In this document: piece after piece, positions 1 through 11,298 of the stretch
How the letters are laid out: every line of letters begins with the position of its first letter
Position numbering within the stretch: the stretch's first letter is position 1
NCBI GenBank assembly: GCA_019009955.1
Contig: CM032233.1
Coordinates: forward strand, 13,083,501-13,147,500
Source: Riptortus pedestris
Lineage: Eukaryota; Arthropoda; Insecta; Hemiptera; Alydidae
DNA: 64,000 bases
Direction: 5' to 3'
Made by a program: the position numbers and the translations under genes
Notes under the pieces: model-generated
Databases searched by the model: none
Told to the model about the DNA's origin: nothing
The model's input: only the letters and a program-made list of their open reading frames with translations

Positions 1-135
1 CAATTTATTTTCTTCCAATTTATTTTTGATATTATAATTTATTTTCTCTTAATGTTTTTAACTTTTATTTTTGAATATAAAAAAGATAAAGATGTATAAA
101 AAGAATATAAATAATCTGTTTATAGTTTCGGAAAA

Positions 136-552
136 ATGGAGAAAAAATATTCATTGGATGAAGAAATCAGAAATTTGTTGAAAGAACTCTCCGATGACTC
201 AGATGGGGAAAATGACAATTATGAAATAGATGGATATGGATAGGAGAGCGATGATGATCCGGAGTATTCTCCAAGTGATGAGGAGGTTGAGCCTTCGGAA
301 ATAATTGCAACACAGAGTGGGCTAGATAGTGATGAGAGTGAGAACATTTTAGAAGACAACGGAGAAAGAGAACAAACACAGAGAAAAAAAAACCTGAAAC
401 CTCTCAACCACACAATATTGACAGATCAGTCACAATAAATGTAGAAGGTGGGTTGTGCTTGGTAAGAATGGATATGAATGGAGCACACAACCTCCGGAAC
501 GTGTTTCGAACAAAGCGCCTGAAAGGAATGCCGTGCACATTATTAGATATTA
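136..552 (+). pseudogene. piggyBac transposase, N-terminal fragment (decayed)
   Basis: An ATG at 136 opens a strongly acidic reading frame (MEKKYSLDEEIRNLLKELSD, then Asp/Glu/Ser-rich) interrupted by TAG at 241 and closing with TAA near 436. After a frame change, about 440-550 encodes GKNGYEWST followed by PPERVSNKAPERNAVHIIR. piggyBac-family transposases have an acidic, low-complexity N-terminus followed by a G-K-x-G-x-x-W-S/T motif, so both parts fit in the correct order. Seen: the frame, stop and frameshift. Inferred: family. The DDD catalytic core is absent, so it is non-functional. No terminal repeat is visible in the 135 bases upstream, so the 5' end may lie outside the window. Confidence 0.7.
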
Positions 553-1719
553 ACGTAGATATAAGTTAAAGATAAGTGTATGTTTTAATAAAATAAAAAA
601 ATAGTCACAAACATTAACAAATTTTGAATAATTTCACCAATTACCAGTTGCACACGTAAAATTTACGTATCAGTACCATTAAGTGGGAAATAATATCACT
701 ACCATTCTAGGGTTAAAATTGTCAATTGTATTAATAAAAGGCTCAAGCTGGGTGAGCCATAATTGTGATCCCCGAATTATAAGGTCCAAAAAAAGAAAAA
801 AAAAAAAAAAAAAAATTAAAAAAAAAAGCTGCATTCACAGGAACGGAAATATAAAAATATTGGGGATAGTGTAGCCTTACTTAGCAAATACATATATTAT
901 TAAAATATCCCCAGTAACGCCGAGTACACAGGTATGAACCCTTAACAGTGAGATGAGGAAATGAAAAATTCTGTACAAAGGAAAGCCTCGTCAAAAAACT
1001 ACTATCATCATCAGGCTTAAACGATTTCCCCGGCGAATCCAAATACCTTAGCTATTACATAAAAAAGAGTATTTTTAATAGTGGTTATTACGTACATAAA
1101 ACTGCTGGTATCGTTGCGCATTTTTAGCATATCGGTGACACTTTTTTAGCTAGACGTTTTTAATGTAGTGTTTAGTTTTTCCCAACACTGCACAGAAATC
1201 CGTAGATGGTCTTGTTTGTAATTAAGGGAGATTTCTATTGAGAGGGGTAAGGGTGTATAGGGGTTGAACCTGCATTTGCATGGCCAAATACGAGGGGGAT
1301 GTAACCCCAAAAAATCCGAGAAGGAGGTGGCTCCCTGCAAATTGAGGCTTGGATTTCTATTTGGGCTGAGGCGGAGGGAAGGAGCCACCTGTTGACAGGG
1401 GCTGATAGAAAATTTCGGCGAGTTAGGGGGTGGGGGTCCTTCCTTTCACTCCCCCGAGATGGGAAGTTAGCTGGGGAAATAGCCGCCCATATCTCCACCC
1501 CCACCCCCTCCCCACCTCCTCACCTACCCTTAATCAATTCCTTACAATCAACACTCTCAAATATCTATACCTCATAATTCCCATATTGCCAATTATAGAA
1601 TATTATCTCTACCATAAGTAAATGGTCGCTCCTACCAAAATAATCCAGTCCCCACCTCCACCTTAGTCTTCTCATCTCAAATTCCACTTTCATGTCCCTA
1701 AAGGGAACTCATATATTCC
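553..1719. other. no gene recognised
   Basis: AT-rich sequence with an A-tract at 788-828 and a somewhat GC-richer patch at 1230-1520. The short frames over 1146-1620 overlap on both strands without similarity I recognise, low-complexity Pro/Ser-rich content or splice context, so they are not called. Confidence 0.5.
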
Positions 1720-1887
1720 CATATTCAAGGCGCGATATTTGAAAACTCCTTCAAAAGCACACCTCTATCCTTCCTAGGAGATGACGAAAATGAGGTTCAA
1801 ATATTTATTATATGTATGGGGCACCAGTGGCCATGAAGGTTAAGGCGTTGGTACACCTACCACTACCTTTAGAAAGCTGGAGATAAA
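1720..1887 (+). repeat. HINE-A 5' block fragment joined to a tRNA-like segment
   Basis: Bases 1720-1810 resemble the HINE-A 5' block (CCTAGGAGATGACGAAAATG), followed by a tRNA-like stretch at about 1820-1885 (GGCCATGAAGGTTAAGGCG, similar to a Pol III A box of Ser/Leu tRNA type). The same composite appears reverse-complemented at 30854-30985, also touching a HINE-A 3' end. It could be a SINE remnant or captured flank. Confidence 0.45.
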
Positions 1888-2477
1888 AAAAGTCTCTCAC
1901 GCAGTGGCTGCGTAAATTAAGCAGATTTCACTCGCGAAGTTTAACAGCAGATAAATATACATACTGGTGACACAACACCACCATGAATATTAAGTGAATA
2001 AATACAAACGGCAATAAGAAATATTTCAGTCAATTCACAAATGTAAACAAACAGGTCGGCCAACATCTCACCGGAAAGAAAAATATTTAATGAAAAATTA
2101 ATTTTACAACTTATTAATTGTATTGAAAACTATTTACTATATCTAATACTGTAATTTATAATGAATCAGAATAATGTTTATCTCAATCAATCAAATTCCA
2201 TTACTCCAAGATCTTAAGTAAGGGGGGGGGGGGGCCCCACAAGAACATATGTGCAAGTATCTCATATAATAAAGGTCTCTTGGAAACAATATTTGGTATT
2301 TAAAATTCGAAAAATGTGGTTTATCATATAACGTAGAAGGGGGGGGGGGGTTGATGAAGGCTGAAAACTGAAAAATGCAAATATCTCAGTTAATACTCAA
2401 GATAGAGAATAAACGTATATAATGATATTTATAATACATTTATTTGTAATAAGATTGGTTCTATATATACATATATA

Positions 2478-2526
<49 letters not shown>

Positions 2527-2690
2527 ATATTTTTCGATCCAACGTAGATCCAACGAGAAATTTAGAATTTTCCCCCTAGTCTTAAATTAAACCCCACTCC
2601 CCCTAGTCCACTAATCCGATTTCAGACGTTAACGAACTTGATATTTAGTTTGGTAAGAAATGCGTATAAATCGAGTTAGGTGACATAACG
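1888..2690 (-). mobile_element. HINE-A copy, 3' end intact, 5' end lost
   Basis: Begins with the reverse-complemented 3' terminus (AAAAGTCTCTCACGCAG and the hairpin, one arm mutated), then the family body with G-runs at 2222-2234 and 2340-2350, a (TA)n tract at about 2470-2524 and the conserved GATTTCAGACGTTAACGAAC region. The 5' hairpin is not reached. Non-autonomous; no coding capacity. Confidence 0.7.
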
Positions 2691-2924
2691 GCTAAAGAAT
2701 GCGTCAAATCAAATAATTCACCCATATAAACTCGCTTCAGAATTCGATTTTCTACAAGAATCCTCCAGAAAAAGTATAACATATAACTGGAAATTCCAAT
2801 GTTATGGTCGCTGAAGAAGTACTGGAGAAGGTTAGGAGGCTGAATGTGGACTAAAAGGATTCTTCAGGGATCCCAATTATGGTACAACATGTCTCAGCTT
2901 CGTATTAAAATAATTGCAGATTAA

Positions 2925-3268
2925 GGGGGTGGTCGGGAACTTGGGACACTCTCTATATGAGAGTAGGCTGAAGTCAGAAAACTAAAAAATGCAAATATCT
3001 CGGTTAATAATCAAGATAGTGAAAAAGCATACATAATAATATTTGTAGAACATTCCATTTGCAATAAAATTGGTTCTTTACAATATTCCAATCCGACGCA
3101 TAATTACGGAGATATTTTGAATTTTCGAAATTCCTCCCTCACAACCCTCCTCCCTCCCTCTAGTCCGATTTCAGGCATTAACGGACTTCATCTTTTGTTT
3201 ACATAAAACTACTAAATGTCGAGTTTGGTAACGATTAAACAAAAAGAGCATTAACAGACAAGTATAAA

Positions 3269-3353
<85 letters not shown>

Positions 3354-3548
3354 CTTTTGAGCCCTTAAAGAAAATCTGCTAAAAACGCATATAACAACAT
3401 TCATAGAAGATTTAACTTGCAATAAGGTTTGTTTTATACACTCTTTCGTCAGACGTCTAATAACTGAGATATTTCGAATTTTCGGAATTGCCCTCACTAA
3501 ACCTCCCTCCCCTCATCCCATTTCAGCCATTAACCAACTTGATCTTCA
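2925..3548 (-). mobile_element. HINE-A mosaic, two fused partial copies
   Basis: Two partial minus-oriented bodies. The first (about 2925-3385) ends with a diverged 5' terminus, GAAAATCTGCTAAAA at 3371-3385, after a long (TA)n at 3276-3350. The second resumes inside a body (CATATAACAACATTCATAG) and is broken at 3548 by a nested copy, continuing at 3981. The first therefore appears inserted into the second. Confidence 0.6.
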
Positions 3549-3980
3549 TTTTAGCAGATTTCCCTTGAGGGAAATCAGCTATTGAGGTTGAACTCATGAC
3601 GGAATTTTTGAAATTTTTCTTCAAATGCCCATCGATCCTGCCTAGTAGATGACGAAAATGAAGTCCCTTCAAAACTGTATATATAGATATATATATATAT
3701 ATATATATATAGATATATACATATACTTGTCTGTTACCGCTCTAGCGGTCGCAATTTTTGTTTGATCGATACCAAACTCGATATTTAGTCGTTTTATGTA
3801 AAAAGAAAGATCGAGTTCGTTAACGGCTGAAATCGGACCAGCGGGAGGGGGGGGGGTTTAGAGGGGAGGATTTTCGAAAATTCACGGTGGTATTGTGTTA
3901 CCAGTATGCAGATTTCTCTATTGTAACAGTTCACATGGGAAATCTGCTTAGTTTACGCAGCCCCTGCGTGACGGACTTTT
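3549..3980 (+). mobile_element. HINE-A copy, short (432 bp), nested
   Basis: Both termini present: TTTTAGCAGATTTCCC at 3549 and the 3' hairpin plus GACGGACTTTT ending at 3980. About half of the usual body is deleted (the join is at the GAAAATTC/ACGGTGG point near 3880). It sits inside an opposite-strand HINE-A, whose sequence resumes immediately after it. Confidence 0.8.
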
Positions 3981-4065
3981 TTACATAGTACGTTTAAATA
4001 TCCAGTTTGGTAAAGATTAAACAAAAATTATATCTGCTAGAGCGTTAGCACACACACACACCCAA

Positions 4066-4099
<34 letters not shown>

Positions 4100-4165
4100 A
4101 CATGTGTATGTATATATATTTCCTAGGTAGTATCGACAGACATTTGAGGAAAATTTTCCTACACT
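3981..4165 (-). mobile_element. HINE-A, continuation of interrupted copy, with (CA)n
   Basis: Resumes the minus copy cut at 3548 (ACGTTTAAATATCCAGTTTG, then the CTAGAGCG palindrome remnant). The usual (TA)n is a (CA)n of about 50 bases here (4050-4103), followed by the 5' block (CTAGGTAGTATCGACAGACA). It fades before the 5' hairpin. Confidence 0.6.
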
Positions 4166-4458
4166 TCATTTGCTGCTTTTAGACGATATCCACGTATTTC
4201 CACTACATAATAACCCTATGTCGAGGGATTTTTTTTCTGCACATCCCATGCATATTTGCATTATATGTGCATTTTGTCAAAACATTTAACAATTTTTATA
4301 TAATAATATATATACATATTAAAAATGTAAATAAGAACATGAAAATTAAACTTGACAAAAAAACATTAAATAAGAACAATTAAGGAATACAATTAAATAA
4401 CCAATAAAAAAAATTACATAATATTAATATTATATTATCTTTTCCTCTCTCAGCGTAA

Positions 4459-5578
4459 CCCTCGGTCGGGCGCGTCAAGAATATTCCGCCTTCGGGCGCG
4501 TGTATCTCAGAGATAGAACCTCAACCGTTTTTACGGAAATACAGTTTTTTAATATATATTTTGCACTAAAATGTTCAGTGTGTAATTAGAAATCATAACA
4601 GAAGAAGTATTTGTTTGAAAGAAGTAAATCATTTTCAAAAACACACGACACGTGACATGTACTAGAATAAAAAAAATCATGGTAGATAATATAATCAAGT
4701 TGGTTATAGATTCATTGTTATTAAAACCGTGGACGATAATTTTTAAAATATAATTAAAACATACAAATACCAAAAGAAATAGTTTAAATGCACATGTCTT
4801 AATTATTCATAATTCATTTCAGTTTGTGAACAATATAAACAAAATATCTAAATATAACTTCATTCGAAAATAAGTAGCACGAAATCACTTTTAGATAAGA
4901 CATATTAAAAATCATCTAAATTTTAATGTACCAATCCTTTTAAAAATACCAGTTTAATTATTACCTCTTTTGCAGAGCCACATTACAATTAGGACAAAGC
5001 ATGGAACTATGTTGTAAACAAATTTTGCTTTTGCAAATCTCACAAGAGTAATGAGTAAACCTACATTTCTTTTCAGTTTTGCTTGGTTCACATCATTTTC
5101 TTTAGTTCGTTGTAGTGGAGGGACTTTTTTAATGCTGTTCTGTACTTGAGTTCAATGTATGGTTCAATGAGCCTCTTTACTCTTCAAGTTTCGTCCTTAG
5201 TTCGGTTGGTAAGCGTCTACTGTTGCCACTGCGTCGTACAATATTTTCTTGTACAAGTTCTTCTGAAAGCTCGCGTATGAGCAAAATAATAGAAAAATTG
5301 CGTTATTTAATTCCATTCAATAAAGAGAAACTTAATATATATTTCTGAAATACAGATTTCAAAAAAACTTCCGAGATCGGGCGCGTGGTATCTAGGAGAT
5401 TAAACTGAATGGGAGGTGAAACACACGACTCTATCAAACACAGTGACACTACTGACCTTGAGGTGGAGTCCAATAAAGCACATAACTCGAAGCACTACAC
5501 CACTACTCTCTGCTAGGAGGAGTGGCAAATATTTATCTAGAAACCGTGTATCAGAGAGATCACGCGCCCGACGGAGGG
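4459..5578 (-). mobile_element. piggyBac element, internally deleted (about 1.1 kb)
   Basis: Left end CCCTCGGTCGGGCGCG at 4459 and right end CGCGCCCGACGGAGGG ending at 5578 form terminal inverted repeats. The right flank is TTAA (5579-5582) and the left flank GTAA (4455-4458), as expected for a TTAA duplication with one mutation. Internal copies of the TCGGGCGCGTG motif at about 4492 and 5371 act as subterminal repeats, a feature of piggyBac. The interior holds only the transposase C-terminus on the minus strand. Confidence 0.72.
4970..5290 (-). pseudogene. piggyBac transposase C-terminal cysteine-rich domain
   Basis: On the minus strand, about 5090-4970 encodes a Cys/His cluster (CRFTHYSCEICKSKICLQH, then CPNC) that matches the C-terminal zinc-binding domain of piggyBac transposases. 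Upstream, near 5285-5180, is LIRELSEELVQEN and RLPTELRTKLEE, typical of the segment just before that domain. Several frame changes and the missing N-terminal and catalytic parts make it a relic inside the deleted element. Confidence 0.7.
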
Positions 5579-5810
5579 TTAAGAATATCATAGGCTATTG
5601 ATTTTAATAAATTTAGGTATTTTGAAAATAAAATATCGGGACTGATAGGCCATGCGGGAATATTGGTCTTTTACTGTCTTTGTATGTCTTGAGTCAGCCT
5701 ACTTTCATAAATCAGGTGGGCGAATGTCTGGTCATATTTGAGGGAGTAAATTTGATCTTGTATATGTAATAGTACATTTGGTATATAATGAGATGAGATG
5801 GTCCTACAGG

Positions 5811-5855
5811 TGGGAAATCTGCTTACCTCACCTAGCCCCTGCCTGGCGAACTTTT
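5811..5855 (+). mobile_element. HINE-A 3' end fragment
   Basis: GGGAAATCTGCTTA followed by a hairpin variant (CCTAGCCCCTGCCTGG) and CGAACTTTTT. A diverged 3' terminus that shares the CGAACTTTTT ending with the fragment at 21055-21099, suggesting a subfamily. Confidence 0.55.
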
Positions 5856-6539
5856 TCCCAACTGCACGAGACAAGGACTTGCCTAAGCTGTGCCAGAGCC
5901 TGTAATATTAGCCGAGCTCATACGGAGAATATTCCAAACCCTTCCCTTTATTCATTAAAATAAGTCATATAAGGCTTAGGAGTGGTGAACTCGTTTTGCC
6001 CGATGCCCTTGTTATAAGTTAGAAATATTACTGCTGTAATCCTATTAGGAGTGACTCCTCAAAAAGGAAGGTTCCAACTAATTTTCTAAGTCGACAAAGA
6101 CTCCTTTACTAAGGGCAGCCCGCAACCTCACTCCACAACCCAGGATAATTTATATTAAAACCCGACTAATTGGACTGACTAATTTCATTTCTTATGAATT
6201 TAAGTAAGTTCATTTTATATTCCGAATCTTTATGAAAGTGACCTCTGCGAATCTCTCTTCTCATTGGACAAACCAACACACCTATTAAACTTTACCATCT
6301 CACATTTTGATGAAATTTCCAGATTTCAGGCTTCTACAGAACTTACTGGAATACATACTAAATTTCATTTAATTCATCAGCTCTTTCTATACGAGGAATA
6401 AGATGGCTTCTATATCATTTAAACCCTCTACTGGTGACGTGCATGTACAGAAACTTAACTGCTGGCGGGGCAGAATGACACTGGGCTTAAAAGGCGTTGA
6501 AAGATTTTTTTTAAAAAGAAAACTCATATTTATTATATC
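5856..6539. other. no gene recognised
   Basis: Apparently unique, non-coding sequence between transposon fragments. The short frames have no recognisable domain. Confidence 0.4.
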
Positions 6540-6984
6540 AAAACTCGGTCACGCAGGGGCTGCGTAAACTAAGCAGATTTCCCACGTGAAGTTTTACAAC
6601 AGAGAAATGTCACGAGAGCCGAACAGTTACGGAAACGGCCGAACTAGCTTTTGGCGAGAAACAGACTCTCGTCCGTTATCTGCCCACATTTAATAAAAAT
6701 GTGGATATCTCGGTTAATATTCAAGATAGATATTAATAAATGTATATGACAATATTTATAGAAACTTTAATTTGCAATAAGATTGATTCTATACACTTTT
6801 TTGATCCGACGCATAGTAACCGAGATATTTCGAATTTTCAAAAATCCTCCCCTCTAAACCTCCCCCCTCCCATTGGTCCGATTTCAGCCATTAACGAACT
6901 AGATTAGTCTTTTTACAAAAACCGGCTATGGTAACGATACCGCGAGATAAGTAAAAGATTGCCCTTAAGGGAAATCCGCTAAAA
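6540..6984 (-). mobile_element. HINE-A copy with both ends (445 bp)
   Basis: Reads from the 3' terminus (CACGCAGGGGCTGCG hairpin, AAGCAGATTTCCC) at 6540 to CCCTTAAGGGAAATCCGCTAAAA at 6984. The microsatellite and most of the 5' block are deleted. Carries the subfamily segment GAGCCGAACAGTTACGG that recurs in the copies at 9359, 38177, 39574 and 48431. Confidence 0.8.
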
Positions 6985-7407
6985 TAATAACATTAACTTA
7001 TAAAACAAACCAATGATAATGCATTAATAAGTGCCTACTTACACGATATATTTAATTACGGATTGCTACTTACATTTCTGATTTTAGTTCTCAATAAATA
7101 ATACAACATTTATATCATAAAAAATAGTTTAATATTATAGGTTTAGACATTTTCTGCAAATAGCCTATGGTCTTACCTACCCCTGACCAGTTAAACCTGT
7201 TTTTAGCAGATTTCTCGAAATTATTCTTCAAATGTCCATCAATCCTACTGAGAAATATACAAAATATATATATATATATATATCAAATCCATATTTTATA
7301 CAGTTCATTTTAGGGTGAGGAAAACATTTTTTCAGCCAGTTATGCAGTATTTATTTATTGCACGTTTCGAGTCCTTCATACACTCCTTCTCATGGGGCCA
7401 ATTTAGA

Positions 7408-8080
7408 CACGTCCCGTCACGCAGGGGCTGCGTAAACTAAGCAGATTTCCCATGTGAAGTTTTACAATAGAGACTCTGCATACTGGTAACACAACACCAC
7501 CAAACGGTAATGAGAAAATCTTTCAGTTAATTAAAATAAATTCCCAATTGAAATGGCTTCTGAATTGTAAGAATAATTTATATTTTAATAACTCAAATTT
7601 TAGTAGTCCAAGAACTAAAGAAGGGGGGGGGGCGGATGAACAGACCGTATTTGCATAAATCTCACAAAGTAACAAAGGTAAGGTAAGGTTAGAAACGACA
7701 GGTAAGGTTAGAAGAAGCTTCCACCTGAGCCGATCAGTTACGGAAACGGTCGAACTATACCCGACCACAGACTTCATAAAAATGCAAATATCTCGGTTAA
7801 TATTTAAGATAGAGAATAAATGTATATGACAATATTTATAGTAAATTTAATTTGCAATAAGAATAGTTCTAAACAATTTTTCGATCCGATGCATAATAAC
7901 GGAGCTATTTCGAGTTTTCGAAAATCCCTCCCTCTAAACCCCCTCCCCCACTCCCTCTAGTCTGATTTCAGCCATTAACGAACCTTAACTGTCTCTTTAC
8001 ATAAAACGGTTAAATATCGAGTTTCGTAATGATCAAACAAAAATTGCGACCGCTAGAGCGTTAACAGACAAATATATATA

Positions 8081-8131
<51 letters not shown>

Positions 8132-8253
8132 GAACGGACCTCATTTTCGTCACCTCCTGGGTAGGATCGACGGACATTTGAAGAAATGTTTCGAAAATCG
8201 CGTCATGAGTACGACCTCAATAGCTGATTTCACTGAAGGGACATCTGCTAAAA
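7408..8253 (-). mobile_element. HINE-A copy, full length (846 bp)
   Basis: Both ends and all blocks present: 3' hairpin at 7418-7433, G-run at 7622-7632, the palindrome region CGACCGCTAGAGCG near 8047, (TA)n at about 8076-8126, the 5' block (GGACCTCATTTTCGTC) and the 5' end CTGATTTCACTGAAGGGACATCTGCTA. Closely parallels 18083-18898 in the opposite orientation. Confidence 0.8.
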
Positions 8254-9220
8254 AATGGTACAATGGTTCAAACTCTATTTTTTCTAAATTTGCATCAAAA
8301 TAATGACTTGAGAAGAAGTGTGCAGACTCTAAACTCGGTAAAATAAATTTTTATAACCGGCTGATTTGAAGAAATTATATTTCTTCATCTATAATGGCAC
8401 AAAAAAATATGACATATATAATTTTGAGCTTAGCTGACTTTGGTAATCTCCTAGGCAGGTCCGACGTGCTATTGATGAAATATTACAAAACTCGCGGCAA
8501 GACTACAACTTCAATCGCTGTTTATGATATGAAAACCGAACACTTTTGCAATTACAATCCTACGTAGAAGGAACTATTTGGAAAAGATTCATTATTACTA
8601 ATTGAAATGTTAAGTTAGAAAATTGCGCGTGTAATGGACACCTAGTTTTGAAATAATTCAGAACAAAAGAAATGGGCAAAGTAGTCGGGAGGATTTTCAT
8701 ATATTTTTCTTCTATAATATATTTTTTTTCCTCTCCATTTCATTATTTATGAGGGGAGGGGTATGGGGGGGGGTTCATATTTTCCTTTGTTATATTCCTC
8801 TAAATAATGCCGCATAATTCCTACCAGAGGTACATATTCATACCACTTTTTTTTAAGTTCATTAGTTTTTATTTCTTTTAGTTCCTCAAACAGGTGCAGA
8901 TGTATTTTCCTAGACTTTCCATTTTACCTTTCACATATTTTTCTTTTATGATCTACCTACTCCCTTTTTTTTTCTTCTGCATACTGATATCAAATTTTCA
9001 TTTTAATTCTATGTTTTTCCCTGGCTCTTTGAGATTGGGATAATTAACATTTAGCCATTGTCGTCGAGCTCTCCCCTTATCTGTAGAGCAACCATCTAAT
9101 TGGAGTCACAACTTCCTTCTCAGTTGTAGTGGAAATTCTTCGACTAAATTATAGTGATCATTAATAAGAGATCGCAGAAATGTTCCAGAATTGAGCCGCG
9201 GTGGTAGGAAATGTTAAAAT
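8254..9220. other. no gene recognised
   Basis: AT-rich single-copy-looking sequence with one G-run (8755-8772). I see no coding pattern, RNA gene or repeat terminus in it. Confidence 0.45.
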
Positions 9221-9502
9221 AAAGTCCGTCACGCAGGGGCTGAGTTAACTAAGCAGATTTCCCACGTGCATCACGTATTTGCACTTATCTCAAAACGTAA
9301 AAGTTTAATGAGATCAATATTTGGTATTTTGGCTTCAAATAAAGTGCTTCATATTATATCAGCTTTCCCTTAAGGGAAATCAGCTATTGAGGTTGTACTC
9401 ATGATGGAATTTTCGAAATTTTTCTTCAAATGTCCATCGATCCTACCTAGTAGATGACGAAAATGAGGTCCGTTCAGAACTGTATGTGTATATATATATA
9501 TA

Positions 9503-9557
<55 letters not shown>

Positions 9558-10275
9558 TCTGTTACCGCTCTAGCGGTCGCAGTTTTTGTTTGATCGTTAC
9601 CAAACTCGATTGTTTGTCGTTTTATGTAAAAAGAAAGATCAAGTTCGTTAACGGTTGAAATCGGACCAGTGGGAGGGGGCTTAGAGGGGAGGATTATCGA
9701 AAATTCAAAATATCTCCTTTACTATACGTCGGATTGAAAACCTGTATAGAATCAATCGTATTGAAACTAAATGCTCTATAAATATTGTTATATACATTTA
9801 TTCCCTATCTTGAATATTAACCAAGATATTTGCATTTTTATTAAATTTGGGCCGATAGCGGATTATTGAATTTCCCGCCAAAAGCTAGTTCGGCCCATTG
9901 CCGTAACTGTTCGGCTCTCGTATGGAGATTTCTCTATTGTATAACTTCACGTGAGAGTTCTGCTTAGTTTACGCAGCCCCTGCGTGACGGACTTTCTATG
10001 CAGGTTGGTTGCCTGTTTGTTTACAATTCAGCCTTGTATTGTACATTTACTGAGCATTCACAGCTGTGTTACATCTATGTATATTTATCTATTGTAAACC
10101 TTCACATGGGAATCTGCTTAGTTTACGCAGCCCCTGCGTGACGGACTTTTGTTAATATGACACGAGTATGAGTGGGGTTTCACTGAACGCCAAAAACTAA
10201 AAAATGCAAATATCTCGGTTAATAATCAAGATATTGAAAAACTGTACATAACAACATTTATAGAACATTAAATTT
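9221..10275 (-). mobile_element. HINE-A copy interrupted by nested HINE-A
   Basis: 3' end at 9221 (AAAGTCCGTCACGCAGGGG), body to about 9358, then a plus-strand insertion (9359-10150), then the body resumes with GTTAATATGACACGAGTATG. Comparison with 39379-39573, which is uninterrupted at this point, shows that the two halves were once continuous. Ends abruptly near 10275. Confidence 0.7.
9359..10150 (+). mobile_element. Nested HINE-A with two consecutive 3' ends
   Basis: 5' terminus is diverged (CAGCTTTCCCTTAAGGGAAATCAGCT). The copy includes the (TA)n at 9488-9552, the intact palindrome GTTACCGCTCTAGCGGTCGC just after it, and a first 3' end at about 9994. A second, different 3' segment follows directly and ends at 10150 with its own hairpin and GACGGACTTTT. 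Confidence 0.65.
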
Positions 10276-10925
10276 GATTTCCCACGTGATGGTATGACGC
10301 ACTACTGATCTCTTATCCCCATATATTTTCTTCATTTAAGAAAAATGAGAAATCTTTCAGTCAATTTAAAATTTAATAATCTCTACAACGGAAAGTGTCT
10401 GAATTGTAAACAAACAGGCCAGCCGACCTTGTAGTGCTGAATGGATAGAAAAAAATATTCTAGTCCTGCAAGAAAAACAATTAATGAAATATAACATATT
10501 AATTTTATTGAAAACTATTTACTATAGCTAGTATTGTAATTTATAATGAATCAGAATCATTTGTATCTCAATCACTCAAATTTTAGTAATCCATGAACAA
10601 AAGATCAACAGAACGTATTTGCATATATCTAACAAAGTAGAACTTCAATGAAAACAATATTTGCTATTTAACCATTGAATGAACTGGTTCATAATATAAC
10701 AGCTTATTATTAATATGACATTAGTAGGACTGGGGGTTTGCTGAAGGCTGAAAACTGAAAAATGCAAATGTCTCGGTTAATATTCAAGATAGAGAATAAA
10801 CGTATATAACAATATTTATAGTACATTGAATTAATAATATTGGATTTATACAATTTTTCGATCCGACTTATAGTGACGGACCCCCTCTAAACCCCTCCTC
10901 CCCCTGGTCCGATTTTAGCTGTTCG
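10276..10925 (-). mobile_element. HINE-A copy lacking both tips
   Basis: Starts inside the 3' subterminal repeat (GATTTCCCACGTG) without the hairpin and runs through the body to about 10925 (GATTTTAGCTGTTCGA). Fused directly to the previous copy. Confidence 0.6.
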
Positions 10926-11298
10926 ACTCCTCGAAATAGATGCCTACTAAACACTAAAACATTTTCGTTCAAATCAGTGGAGGGAAGTCCGTGCATTCCA
11001 CTTGTTAGTTTAAATTTAATACCCTTATTATACCTAAAATTGTTCTAAGTATTATTTTATTAATTTACCAAAGTCTAAGTTTAATTTTATCAATTTTCAA
11101 AAATATTAAAATAATTGCTAAAAACTAAACAATTAAATCATTACCAGCAGTAAACTAAATAAAATACCATATTTACAATTTTTAATATGTATGTGCTATC
11201 CTAAAACATGGTTGAAGATTTGATTCAACCAATTACAATCACCAGCAAAAACGCTATGACTTCTCACTTGGGCTCAAGAAAGCAAAAACAGTACTAAG
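10926..11298. other. no gene recognised
   Basis: AT-rich interval between HINE-A copies; nothing identifiable. Confidence 0.4.

Noticed and set aside
1821..1885. Functional tRNA gene
   Set aside because: Only an A-box-like stretch is evident; I cannot fold an acceptor stem or find an anticodon arm, and the segment is repeated at 30.9 kb.
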